Source: Harmonia axyridis (Eukaryota > Arthropoda > Insecta > Coleoptera > Coccinellidae). Taken from it: a stretch of DNA of 64,000 bases. The stretch covers positions 27,280,001 to 27,344,000 of the forward strand of contig NC_059503.1 of the NCBI RefSeq assembly GCF_914767665.1. The letters run 5' to 3'. Both the position numbers and the translations under genes were made by a program. How positions within the stretch are numbered: the first letter of the stretch is position 1; each line of letters opens with the position of its first letter. Shown here one piece after another: positions 45,219-56,621 of this stretch. Below the pieces are notes generated by a model that had not been told where the DNA came from, did no database searches, and saw only the letters and a list, made by a program, of their open reading frames with translations.

Positions 45219-45801
45219 CATAGAGTAATAAACATAGATAGAGGGAGTATACGCAATTTTTACATGTCTCCAACATGGTTCGATTACGTTGTCGGATTGT
45301 AATATATTTTCAAATCCACAATTTTACTATTTCTTTATGAATGTATATAAAATTATTGAATGAAATATATTTATTTGAGTGATTCCCGATTAAATATGCA
45401 AATTTGAATATTTGGAATCCGATATTTTTTCTTATTGTCGAATTTATAGTATGCAGAATATTTATTATTTTCTGTATCTACCTGCTGAAATCCAAGGTTT
45501 GGCGACTTTTGCTCTCCTAGTGTCATTGGTTGTTTCACGGCGTTTGGCGCGCTTGAAATTTGTTTTTTGAATTTCTGATATATTTAGGTATTTATTACAA
45601 TATATTTTGAATTGATATGAAATGTTGATTCACTATTAGACATAAGAAGCGCGTTTTTTGTAATAAAACTCGCGAATTGAGTGAAATATCGTATCACTGA
45701 CATTTCATGTCTGCGCACTTCTTGTCAAATTTGATGTTGGGGACAAAATTTTCTTACTGAAAATGACATATGCTCCCTATATCTATGTTTATCACTCTGA
45801 G
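45219..45801. mobile_element. MITE with exact 8-bp duplication, copy 2 (P- or hAT-like)
   Basis: The flanks AACTGATC at 45211-45218 and 45802-45809 are identical. The TIRs share AGAGT, then ATAAACATAGATA, and begin CATAGAGT / CTCAGAGT. The right 330 bases match copy 1 (24303-24689), while about 200 extra AT-rich bases sit on the left (45240-45450). An 8-bp duplication fits the P or hAT superfamily. The KKCVLCGETR-type relic of copy 1 is altered here. Confidence 0.88.
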
Positions 45802-45809
45802 AACTGATC

Positions 45810-46070
45810 CTATTCCTAGGTTCACTCATTTGCTGATTATTGAGCCATATTCATTGATAACCGAAAATCGTCAGTTCCAGAGATATTTGCCTGCAACTTT
45901 CGAATTCCACAATTTATTTATGACAACATTATTTTAAAAACTTGCCCAAGTCCTTCTTCATTTCCTAAAACAGTTTTCGTTAGAATGCTGGCACTAGTTT
46001 TGTTTCAGCAGATTTTGATTTGAAAGGGGAAATAAGCTAAGACAGAAAAGTAATGAATTAAATATTTTTT
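45810..46070 (-). repeat. Tc1/mariner family C 3' fragment
   Basis: Read on the minus strand it matches the distal non-coding part of the elements ending at 24131 and 37302 (TTTTCGTTAGAATG, ATATGGCTCA and GCAAATGAGTGA blocks). The TIR itself is missing; copy 2 of the MITE abuts it, so the MITE may have landed in this older element. Confidence 0.7.
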
Positions 46071-46111
46071 TATTGCAATTAAACTCAAAATTTCAGTGAA
46101 AATAGTATATT

Positions 46112-46227
46112 ATATACCGCGGGCCTGAAGTAGTACATTTAATCCTGAAGGTAAAGTTTATGGCCCGACCGCAGGGAGGGCCATAATTTACCTGAAGGAT
46201 TAAATGTACTTCAGTCGCAAGGTATAT
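46112..46227. repeat. Long imperfect hairpin at the left end of the tyrosine-recombinase element
   Basis: Arms 46125-46166 and 46178-46214 pair over about 37-40 bases (CATTTAATCCTGAAGG / CCTGAAGGATTAAATG, GGCCATAA core), with outer ATATACC / GGTATAT. Next to it, ACTTTTCGTACTTC at 46233-46246 is repeated inverted beyond the gene at 47751-47765. Such end structures may be recombinase binding sites; that is inference. Confidence 0.85.
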
Positions 46228-46429
46228 ACGATACTTTTCGTACTTCTGGTATGATTTTATTAATTATTTCAATAATTTCAATCAGTTTTTTCTCTCTTCA
46301 ACTCATTTAATAAACTGTCTTTAAAATAAGTTACCATAGTAACATTGCGTTGTGACAATTATAATTTAGAAACATTGTCATTACTAGTGTCATTGTAAAG
46401 AAACCTTGTTATTGATAATTATTGGTATC

Positions 46430-47613
46430 ATGAGTGAAGAAGGTGTATCTGATATTGATAAAAGAGCAGCCGAAGTAGGTGAAGAATTGTTACCTCCGAA
46501 ATCTAGAAAACTATACGAGCAGCAGTACGATGCTTTTAAAAAGTGGTGCCGCTTAAAAAATGTGAGACAACCTACTGAAAATGCGCTGTTAGTCTACTTC
46601 AATGATAAATCAAAAGCGGTTTGTGCCTCAACTCTCTGGGCACATTACTCAATGCTGAAATCGGTTATTAACATTAGAGAAGATATTGATATAAGTAAAT
46701 TTCCAAAATTATTAGCTTTTTTGAAGAGAAGAAATGAGGGATTTTAGCCAAAGAAGTCAAGAATTCTCATGTCTGGGCAGGTAGATCAGTTCTTACGGGA
46801 GGCTCCGGATGATGAATATTTAATGCTTAAGGTAAATTTGGAAATTTGTTTATATTCAGAAATTTTAAGAAATCAATTTTTTTGTAGGTTGCACCTATTT
46901 TGGGCGTTGCGGGAGCTTGTCGTGGAAAAGAGTTGGTTGATTTAGAAATCGACGATGTGAGAGATTTGGGCGATTCCTTCCTAATTGCGATTAGAAACAC
47001 CAAAAATAAAATTGACCGAAATTTTGTGATCAAAAATTCAGAAAACAGTGCCATCAGTTTTGTGGCGATATTTCGAAAATATGTGGCATTGCGAAAGACA
47101 GGGACACCTCATTCAACATTTTTTGTTCAATACATCAACAAAGAATGTACTACGCGAGTAGTAGGAAAAAACATGTTTGGTACATTTCCACGGCAAATAG
47201 CAGCTTTCTTGAAATTAGAAAATGCGACGTCTTATACGGGACATTGTTTTAGACGCACATCTGCGTCTTTGTTAGCTGATTCGGGAGCAACAATAGACGT
47301 GCTGAAGAGACATGGAGGATGGAAATCCTCCAACGTGGCCGAGGGATATATTGAATCGTCTATTAAAAATAAACAAAAAATTTCAGATAAAATATTTGGT
47401 CAAGTCGCCGATTCGTCCACTATAGTTATGTCACAGTCCTCATTCTCGCTTCCTGTTTCCGCAGGATCTTCGAAACAAACACCAGTTCAATATGAAAAGG
47501 ACCTATCTGTTACTCGTCAGTTACCTGGTGCATTAACCCAGGAAAGACTGGTCAATATGACGAACTGTCACAATATTAATTTGAATATTAACGTTAATTA
47601 CCATTCTAATTAA
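46430..47613 (+). pseudogene. Crypton-type tyrosine recombinase with one in-frame stop
   Basis: Two exons, 46430-46831 and 46888-47613, with a 56-base GT-AG intron, encode 375 codons. The N-terminal part (YEQQYDAFKKWC to LAFLKRRNEGF) is the helical core-binding domain. The catalytic domain has Arg146 in GACRGKEL, His253 and Arg256 in GHCFRRTS, His276 and Trp279 in RHGGW and the nucleophile Tyr288 in AEGYIES, the complete tyrosine-recombinase set. A basic and Gln/Ser-rich tail ends LNINVNYHSN. The only defect is TAG at codon 106 (46745-46747) between NEGF and PKKS, where a Lys would fit. No reverse transcriptase is present, so Crypton is likelier than DIRS/Ngaro. The start at 46430 was preferred to 46406 because the eight extra residues are hydrophobic and unlike the family. 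Confidence 0.85.
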
Positions 47614-47689
47614 TTATATTTTTCAATAAAATATCCCTTAAATTCGTTTGTTTGTGATTTAATCGTTCCGGGAGTTTCGTCAATATTTA

Positions 47690-47775
47690 ATCCCGGAGGG
47701 ATTAAATGTGACACTTTAGTACCTGTCACAAGGGAGTGAAGTTGTCACTTTAGGCCCGGAAGTACGAAAATGTAC
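47690..47775. repeat. Palindromic right end of the tyrosine-recombinase element
   Basis: ATTTAATCCCGGAGGGATTAAAT is broken into ATTTAATCC / GGATTAAAT arms, followed by GTGAC / GTCAC pairs and by GAAGTACGAAAATGTAC. The ATTTAATCC and GAAGTACG words are shared, in inverted sense, with 46112-46250. Confidence 0.8.
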
Positions 47776-49257
47776 TTTATTTGAAATGACCTCCAACATT
47801 CCGTATGCAAGCACGTACCCTTTTTCTTATTTCTTCAGTCGTTACTTTCCGCCTGAAATTTACTCTGAATCTTCTCGCAGCTTCGCCTATTTTAATGGTG
47901 TTGGATCCTCGCTTTATTATTAATTTCTTGTTGTCATTACAACAAGAAATTCATAATTAATATTATGTTTCTGATATTAAGTTTCATATGGCCACCGTTT
48001 TCTTCGCGCGAAGGGATTGCATTATGCCTTACGAATTTGGGCAGTACTAATATGCCAAAACATAGATATTATTTTTCGACCAGAAAAAATTCTCGACTTG
48101 ATCTCTACAATTCTTGGGCAGTGCTGTTGAATTGTTATAAACGTTAAGCAGCTGAGAATAATTTTTCGTCATGGAACATTATTCGATTGATATTATCTTT
48201 GATTTATTTGTGATGTATGGTCAAAACGACAGAGTTTACTACGAACACTATGCCGAGCATTAAACTTCAAAGCGAAGAAACATCAGACTCGAAATAAAAA
48301 GTTGACTATGTTATAAAACACAACATATTTTAATCAGGAGATGATGTAGGTATAATGAAAAAGATTATTATGATTGGATTATTGATTGGCATAAGACTTT
48401 TATTTCGAAACGAAACCTACTTTAGAGGAGTTTCAATAAATTTTTTATGAATAATACATAATTTGTGATCCATCTTCGGTACTTATTCACATACTATAGT
48501 CCTATGAGGCATGAGAACGTCCTGACCGCCTAGAACCATCTTAATTAAGCGTAAACGCATAGTTGCAAATGGACAGCACATTTGCTATCACGAGAATCGG
48601 GACAAAAAAAAAATCGAAATATCGAACATGAGAACTCTTTTTTTAGCTCCGCACTTTCGTACTACCGTGGTCTCGACAATTAGGTGCTTACATGCTCTAG
48701 AAATAAAGACTGGGTACTATCGTTCGCCCGAGATCGTGATCAGCGTAATGTGGGAAAAGGAATCGTAGTTAATGCTCGGCATCATAGAATCATGACCAAG
48801 TGCCGCTATCAGGTAGGTACTTCTAATATTTGTTTGATGTTTCGATGGTTTTCATGCCGACTCTACAAGGCCTCTTGTAGACCTTTCAGAAGATCATAGC
48901 AAGTCTACTATATTTTTTTTCCCAAGATGCACAGAATATATGGTTTGACATTTTCTCACTGATGATAATTGAGATTTTCGTTCAAAGCACGTTTGTAACT
49001 AAAAGCAAGGTTTCATGTTTTTCTTCTTTTGGTTGATGACCAAGTCGCAATCATCGATTTCTCTATATCTATGAAAGTGGAAATGATGACATCAAAAAAA
49101 TTTAAATGAAATGATGATTCCGCTGGCTTTTTTCGATTCGAAACTGAAAAAAAAGAAAGAGGCATCTTATCTCTTGTGAGTGGTCCCATTATCCGTTCAG
49201 ACTGCATCCCAGGTATGTTCTTTCTTGACTATTTCCAAAGTATTATTATACGCTGTT
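47776..49257. other. Intergenic DNA
   Basis: No gene was recognised. The first part (47790-47910) contains, on the minus strand, a decayed stretch (GCTGCGAGAAGATTCAGAG, GTGCTTGCATACGGAATG) that resembles the family C transposase C-terminus at 23120-23230. Open frames elsewhere carry no family features. Confidence 0.4.
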
Positions 49258-50158
49258 AATGGACTAGTTTAGGGATGTTGATAATACTATATTTGACACG
49301 ATAGAATTAAAATATAGAGCACAACTGATAAATCAGTGAAAAAATTTTGAAAATCCATCAATAAATGACTGAGAAATAGATTATTTAAATTTACGTATTT
49401 TAGCGCGGAACGTCTTTGGTCTGTGACGTCACGGCACTTGCCTGTGATCGCTACACCATCAATTACGTTTAAATACTCAGCCGCACCAAGGCTCTCGCGC
49501 TGTTTGTAGTTGTACAGTGTAGTTTTAACTCGAGTTTTGTTTTTATGTCACCATAATGGAAGAAGGCTTCATGTAAGGACAAAGTGACAATTTGCCTAAA
49601 ATAGATATATTCGCAGTGATGGAGTTTTTTTCTTCAAATCCATCTTATGTCAGTGCTGAAATAAAAGGAGTTAAACTTTTCAAGTGAGTATCTACTTTTG
49701 AGTTTGCTTCATCATGGTTCAACTTATAACGATGATTTATTTAAAAAACGTTTCATAAACAGTTTGTAGTTGAGTACTGGTTGTTGAAGTCTATCAATGG
49801 CAAAACATATTTATGTGAGGAGTAAAAAGTAAAAAGAGAAAAAAGTAATTTATATGTATCATATGTATATACATAGTAAGTTATTTCAGCCATCGTGTAA
49901 CGAACAAAACACGACACGAACGGCACAAGTGATTGTACACCAATGAATTCGTAAGTACTCTGCGAATACCAGTCGTCTAGTGTGTGACGTCACGACACTT
50001 ACACGTACTATGCATGAAATTATTCTTCCAAGCGCAACTTCAAAGTCCCATAACTTTTTCATTTCTAGAGATATTTCAATGATTTTTCCACATTTTCGTT
50101 TCATTTTACTTAAATTTTCAGAATTAATCCTTAACAAAAAAATGAAAACTAGTCCATT
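49258..50158 (+). mobile_element. Element carrying exon 1 of a SWIM/YqaJ-type gene, copy 2
   Basis: Nearly identical along its length to 42346-43232, same orientation and same 13-bp TIR. Exon 1 runs 49556-49683, but the seventh codon is TAA (MEEGFM then stop) and the donor reads GTGAGT instead of GTAAGT, so this copy is more decayed. TGACGTCA palindromes recur at 49424-49431 and 49985-49992. The flanks differ from copy 1, so the two are separate insertions rather than a segmental duplication. Confidence 0.75.
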
Positions 50159-50545
50159 CCGCAATCATGCACTCCGTAGGACAGATCCACCCAATGGATT
50201 TCAGTTTTTTCGGAAACCAAGGACGACGCGATCGTAGATCTTTATTTCCATTGGAAGTACCCGTCCATCCGTTTCGCCATCGATGCAACGGACGTACGAA
50301 CGGAACGGAACACATCGTGCGTGAAGGACCGATCCGTATCGTTTCTTCTCCTCGTTCACTAATCGAATAACATGCCGCGTACACAAACACACTTCCATAC
50401 GATTTCCCAATAAGATAAATCGCCATTTGGTCCGGCGTACGGCGTCTTGCGGTTGGTACCGCTAATTGCGCATCTGACCGTGGTGGTGCCTCTGATTTCC
50501 GGATCTACAGGGTGTGGTGTAATTAATGGATAATCCCTAAAACTC
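50159..50545. other. CpG-rich putative conserved non-coding block
   Basis: CpG-dense segment with several overlapping open frames on both strands, none with family features. This is expected from stop-poor GC-rich DNA. No transposon motif is seen. Confidence 0.3.
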
Positions 50546-52026
50546 TCTTTCATTGAAATAAGTACCTAAGTTGTAATAATAAAACGTAGTCCGAATACCC
50601 AATAAAATAATAATACTATTTCAGAACCGCAATAAAATAGACAATTTATTCATGAAATGTTCACAAAGGTCTCAATACATTTTTTTTTCTCCATAACGAC
50701 TGAAACATAAAGAAAAAAGTAAGTGAATTTGCAAACATGAGGATTATCCTACTTTTTTTTTCTAAATTAAGCAAGATGGTAGGAATTTGGTAGTTTATCT
50801 CATAGTACAGCTATTTGAGAGTGAAATAAAAAACAATACCCAAAGAAATAACTAGATTTGTGATCACAGCATTGAAATTAGTGAGTAAAGGTGCACTATG
50901 GAAATATAACCATTTCATTACATAGTGTCACCTACTAAAAAAGAAGCAGTAACAGTCAACCCGAGTCCCGTCGCCAGGATTACCTTGAACAAAATCTAAA
51001 CAGTTGACACACAATTATTCTTATATTAGACATCTTAGGCACAATGCTTCTCGTTCTTTGTTTACTTAAATTTCTATGGATCCGCTTATGACCAAACTCG
51101 GATCCCAAATTTAATTTATTTAGATTTATTTGGCGTCAGAACGCCAAATATTGAGGTACGGGAATTCCTCACAACATGCATATCATATATCTGAAGAGCT
51201 GAAATTCCTATAGAAACATCTATCCAATCTGAAAGATTATTAGAACGAGGAATTTTCGGCTATGACTGAAAGACTTATGAGGAAATCCCAATATATGATT
51301 TCATTAGAAATTTGAAGAGGAGAACGTGAGATATTGATGTTTCCGGTATTCAAAAATTGAGACCTTATATCCGAAGAGCTTAAATTTGTATTGCACCATT
51401 TATGACTCTTAAAGAATCTGGAAATCTGAAGTATAATATATAGTGAACATTGCAAGAAAAGAATTATCGACTTTGTAACAAGATCAAAGGAATAATATAT
51501 TAGGTAGAAAGTCATTCGAAGATCTTATTAAGCTCTTCATTAAACTTTATTAAACTCATAAAACAAAATGAAGTGATAAATATTAAAAATAAAATGAAGA
51601 TAATTTTAGTATAACTTACCGGAATAGTATAGCTAACACAACGCTGTTGTGGTCGACTGAAGTTTCAGTAGTTTTAATTTGTTGTCGGTGTCAATTTCCA
51701 TAGTTTCTGAGTGTTTACGTTCTTGTTGCCATGTGTTTTTACAAATATCTTTTGTACTTTTAAGATAATTGAATTGTGGATTATACCTTTTTTTTATTTT
51801 TTAATTGTTTGACCAGGAATTTTTATTTAAAGGTGACTCTCATTGTTATGGTTCTGCCTAACTTTTCATTGTTAGGTTCAAATTAATTGTAAGTTCAGAT
51901 TTAGATAACTAATGAGTTTTTTGGTTTTTATAGTCTTTCGTAATGTAAAAATTAAGAATTGTTTCCAGTGCCCTGAAGATGGCCATGTAAATGACCGAAA
52001 GCTAGGCCAAGTTTAATAAAGATATA
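50546..52026. other. AT-rich intergenic DNA
   Basis: No gene was recognised. At about 51105-51155 a short hairpin (TTTGGCGT / ACGCCAAA) is present. Confidence 0.4.
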
Positions 52027-52623
52027 CAGGGTGTTTCCTAAACATGCGGCAAAAATTCAGGGGGTTGTTCCTTGGACTATTTTAAGCATGTTTTGTCCTT
52101 GGATGATTTTTGAAAAACCTCTTTGTTTCGAAGATACAGGGCGAACAACATTTTTCATATTTTTAAAATTAATAATAGTTTAAATAAAAATGCGTACCGC
52201 ACTGTGTTTACTAAGTAGGTACAATTTATTTTTAAATTTGTTTAACAACATTCCAATTACTAAAAACGGCCAGTTTTTTGTCTAAACTCCAGTAGAAAAT
52301 GTGGAAGACTTGCGAAATCGGATCATTGCTGGGTGTAACTTAATAAGAAATGATCCTGGTGTTTTTGAAAGGGTTCGGCAGTCAATGAGGAGAAGATTGG
52401 ATGCTTGTATGCTGGCTATAGGTGGTCATTTTCAATAGTTTTTGTAGGTTGAGTTGAATTTTCATGTAATTTTTCATAATAAAATGTTATTATCTGAAAT
52501 TTTGTTTCCCCTATATCTTCGAAACAAATAGGTTTTTCAAAAATCATCAAGGGACAAAATATTCTTAGAATAGTCCAAGGAACAACCCCCTGAATTTTTG
52601 CCGTATGTTTAGGAAACACCCTG
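52027..52623 (+). mobile_element. Tc1/mariner-type MITE (family B) with transposase C-terminal remnant
   Basis: 597 bp, flanked by TA (52025-52026 and 52624-52625), with TIRs of about 100 bp starting CAGGGTGTTTCCTAAACATG. Bases 52289-52438 still encode the last 49 residues of a transposase (ENVEDLRNRIIAGC to ACMLAIGGHFQ, stop), so this is a 5'-deleted derivative of an autonomous element. The copy at 19157-19530 is a further deletion. Confidence 0.92.
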
Positions 52624-52625
52624 TA

Positions 52626-54344
52626 TGTTATTCCTTTGATATAGTGAATATCTTATAAATATTTTGCAGGTCTAGCTGGAATTGATAAATCATTATGTGA
52701 AATTTATAGTGTTTTTACCACTTATTGAGAAAAAATAACATAAAATGAGACAGCTTTGAGAAGCAGTCGTAATTATAAGAATAAATGATTATTAGCGCCA
52801 TCTACTCATACTGCTAGACTTGGCGGTTATAGGCACGTCTCTAGGACGGAAAAAATCCAATCTTACGTCTGATGTATCACCTCCAACGCGACCCGATGCT
52901 TCATGAGAAACCGAGCCATGATACCTTGATTACCGTAATAAATCATTTGTCTGCGAATAAATCAATTAGCTGGTAGAGAGGACGCCTACTTTCTGACCTC
53001 CAGATTTTCTGATGGCGTCACGAGACGGAAAAGACTTTCTTCGGGAAAACAGGTGAGTGAAATGAAACACTTGATATCGTACGTATGTAGCTTGGATGTA
53101 TCGAAACCGGGTTTTCGATTAACTACTAACTGGCTGATGCTATTAGGAATTGCTCTCGCCCATCTAAATGGAGATCAGTTGGATCGTAAGGCATCCAAGT
53201 CAGTATTGAGAATGCTTATGGCGCCAGTCGGTTTATTGACTCTTCATTCGTTGTTAATGTCATTTCAAGACACTGGTCTGAATAATAAAGATTATTCTTG
53301 GTAATTATTATAACTGATTTTGAATATGTAAAGAGAAAGGCACAGAGTATAGTCTTAGTGACAATAACTCCAGAACTACAGTTCTAATATTAATTCGATC
53401 GGTGGTAAACTCGATGTTACCTACTACGACTGTAATGAAGTAATGAAGGTAGAAGGAAACATGGTTTTAAGTAGCATTATTATGTTTGAAGTAGAGATTT
53501 GGAACAACACTTCCGTTCAATGTCCTTCAAGGCTTTGCTTACATACGTTATATTTATCTTTGCTTTTAGTGAACATTTTAATAATATTGTTGATGAAGCC
53601 TCTAATTTTGTGTCTTATCTGCATAAATCTGTGATAATAAATGATTCAATAGCCGAAATTCTGAGGTGTTCAATGGCAAGAGCATGACGGCCAATGCAAA
53701 CAGGATGTGACCGGATATGGAAAGAACATCCTGTTGAAAACACTTGATATCGAGAACATAACTTGGTAACTGACACACGATAACTTCACTAAATCACCAA
53801 GCTCGTTTTCATCAAATTCACCCTTTGATTCCTCTAGACCACAAGCACACGTTTTGTGAGCATTGCTTTCTTATGAATCATTCCAGGATTTTCTGAAGCC
53901 AATAAGTGGATGAGTGCTGCTTGAACTGATCATTATAGACTTCAGCAGTAATATAGTTAGGTTTCCCGTTTCTGAGAATTTCTAATTCTGTTGTCCTTCA
54001 AACATACAATAGAATTTTGTTAGGAAGCAATCAATTCTTCAGAACGTGTGGTGGTGGATTCGATAATGCAACTTGTAAGGTTCTCCATGCAATGCTTTTT
54101 GCTCTCAAAGAACACTCTCCATCGATTGAACTGACGTCTCAAAAAAAAATGTTTGAACCTTTTCGTGCGGGTATTTATTTTTTTTTCTTGCTCTGGAAGC
54201 TGAAAGTCCTTATTTATCCTTGGTTCGAGTCAATCGCTGTGGTTCTTATTTCGAACATGTATGTTATGTTTATATCAATAAAAAACTATGGGAGTGGGAC
54301 AATAGAAAAACCCTCTGGAGAAACACTCCGGGTCTTGTTCAGGC
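52626..54344. other. Intergenic DNA
   Basis: No gene was recognised. An 83-codon frame at 53053-53304 (+) and others show no family features. AT content is moderate, with no TIR pair seen. Confidence 0.35.
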
Positions 54345-54719
54345 AAAGTGATCTATACCAGGAAGCTTCTGTATCTACCACGAGCTGTGCTTCGGGTAAT
54401 GGTGGGACTGCTGACAGGACACTGTTGGTGCAAATACCTTTTGTACCGCATGTATAAGTCGAAAGATGAGATCTGTAGGTCTGTGGAAAGTAGAAACTGC
54501 CGAATACATAGTGTGCAAATGTCCGGGCCTCACTGGCCTAAGAACCACTCACATGGGAAAGTCAATTCTGGATACTCACGAAGTATAACCAATGTCGCCG
54601 GTTTCGTTAACCCTATCGACGGCCTCCCTGGGTTTGTAGGAATAGGTAAGGTTGAGAACAAAAGATCAAATTGGTCGCAGTTCCCGGAAGGCTAACGATT
54701 CAGTGAATAATAATAATAG
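54345..54719 (+). pseudogene. I-type LINE ORF2 C-terminus and 3' end, second copy
   Basis: The frame reads VMVGLLTGHC, then a decayed CCHC region, then GLPGFVGIGKV and KRSNWSQFPEG, stop, followed by AATAATAATAAT at about 54705-54718. It is the sister of 31765-32153 (-). The zinc knuckle is destroyed by small indels. Confidence 0.82.
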
Positions 54720-55319
54720 TATGGAGAAAGTTCATCGTTTCAAACTTCAACATGAAAATTTTCAGCACAAAATTATGATTAGTTTTCCATGAACGTCTTA
54801 TAAGTCTTCAAGGTGAATTACCCTGTATATTGCAGTTGAATTTGAAAACTGAGAAATATCAGATTTCATTTTTTATATTCATTGAAAGCATCAGTGTGAT
54901 ATCGCACCCGTCCTCGAGAAAGGAGACAACTCAAAAAATTCCAGTTTCGAGTAAGGAACATCATTGACTAGCAGGAGTGGCCTGTTTTGTCCTTCGAAGA
55001 CGAAAATTTCATATTTCAATCCTACTCTATGTGATAGCTCGAGTGTGTGTTCAATGAGCTGGAGGTTGAAGAGAGCAAACCAGAAACTTAAAACGTGATT
55101 TCCCAGCAATTGGAAATTTTGAGTTGTTTTCGAGGACGCGTGCGATATATCCTTATCAATAAGAAATACACTCAACTGAAGGTTGGTAGATTGTGTAATT
55201 GGCTCGCCTAAATGCCGAGGAAACTTATTAAAGTTCCCAATAAAACCGTAAAAAACAGCACGAACCGTTTCACTAATCAGATAGATGTTCTCACCTATCG
55301 TCAACCCGGCCACCCCTGA
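54720..55319. other. Unique DNA with a 140-codon open frame
   Basis: A minus-strand frame at 54891-55313 is open for 140 codons with ordinary composition, but I recognise no family or splice signals. I leave it unassigned rather than call it a gene. Confidence 0.3.
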
Positions 55320-55920
55320 TCATCGCGGGCGTAGAATATGAATATTCAAGTCTGCCTTCTAGACGCGCGTAAACGAACGTCTTACGCGCGTCTCGAAGGC
55401 GGAACTGGGCGGATTTCGATGTAAATGTCAACGGGGATTGTTTATTGACGAAACCGGATTTTATTGGCCATAAAATGCATGTCGAGGTGTAGAGTTATTG
55501 CCGTTGGAAAAAAGCGACTATTGAATATTCCCTATGAGGCAATTCTAATGTATTTTTAATGTCGATGGGCAGGTTTAATAAGCGACTGCAATCAAACTAC
55601 CGATTATTTATCGTCGAACGCGCGGATATTGTCGCTTACAATGTTGTCGAACACCCACCTACGAGCAGATTTAGAAAGGTCCCATACGGGTTCGTTGTAA
55701 CTCGAGACCAGGTGTTACGCGAAGGGTTAAACCAGGTTAAACGTCATTGTAAACACGACCCGCGGGTGTGGACACGACTTTCGGTACATTTTCCGAACGC
55801 AAATGCAGAGATTGAGCACTCGATCAGGCCAAATAGGTCCTTGAAACCCACTCGTTACTACCGTCTACTGAGATTCTTAATCGTTGTGTCTTACAACTTA
55901 TCTGTGTCGATGTGATCAAC
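55320..55920. other. CpG-rich putative conserved non-coding block with stem-loop
   Basis: Contains a strong stem-loop at 55354-55400 (GCCTTCTAGACGCGCGTAA pairing with its complement, one mismatch, nine-base loop). The following 500 bases are CpG-rich and repeat-free, with TTTATTGGCCATAAAATGC near 55460 suggestive of homeodomain sites. A 118-codon open frame (55559-55915, +) is probably incidental. Confidence 0.4.
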
Positions 55921-56621
55921 TTGAAAGCGCCAGAAACCCAGAAACATATAATAAACTTATATTATCGAGCGAAGGAAGTAATATATAGAATTGATTGCTG
56001 AAAGGATTTAACTGAATTCAGCATACTTGAAGCACGCGAAGAGAATGGTGGTAGATATCCAAAGTTAAAGCCTGTGAGAGATAGCAGGTGATTTCTGTAC
56101 GCCACGAATCAATTCGTACCATTTCAATGATAGTTTCGGAATGAAACGCGATGCTGTTCTAATAGCTCGCTGAAGACATGCTTCGACGAAATACGTCTCT
56201 TAAACATCCATACGATGCATTTTAGGTGTAATAAAATATGGTTTTAGAAGTTTGGCATGTGAAGCACTACAAAGTCGATCAAAAGTGAAGGTGAAGTTGA
56301 GGCTGTTATTTTACTATATTGTGCACTCAATATTCTTGACGGAAAGTGAGACAGTAAACGGAGAATAATATCTAAGCATTAGTAATTGCATAAATTGAGT
56401 TCTTCTGTATTAAGCACCTTATCAAAGGTTATCAATTTCTGGCCAAGAACTCTCAGCAAGGAAAAATAACATTATTTCGTCAATATGATTGTGGTAGACT
56501 TTTGTTTTCTTAGAACTCCATCCATTTTTATAAAAAAAAAGACAGAATTTGCTGTGAACATTTTAGTACTTAGTCGGCATTATTCTGAAGGGCCCACTTC
56601 GGAGAAAATGCATAAGGATGA
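55921..56621. other. AT-rich intergenic DNA
   Basis: No feature recognised. Confidence 0.4.

Noticed and set aside
46827..47054. Minus-strand open frame inside the tyrosine recombinase
   Set aside because: Antisense shadow of the recombinase exon.
42346..50158. Segmental duplication as the cause of the two exon-1 elements
   Set aside because: Similarity stops exactly at the TIRs and the flanks are unrelated, so independent insertions fit better.
50124..50426. Overlapping open frames at 50.1-50.5 kb
   Set aside because: Several overlapping frames on both strands with none favoured; typical of stop-poor CpG-rich non-coding DNA.
54891..55313. 140-codon minus-strand open frame as a gene
   Set aside because: No family resemblance, splice signals or domain features; such lengths occur by chance in GC-richer DNA.
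55559..55915. 118-codon plus-strand open frame
   Set aside because: Lies in a CpG-rich island, with no family features and no splice context.
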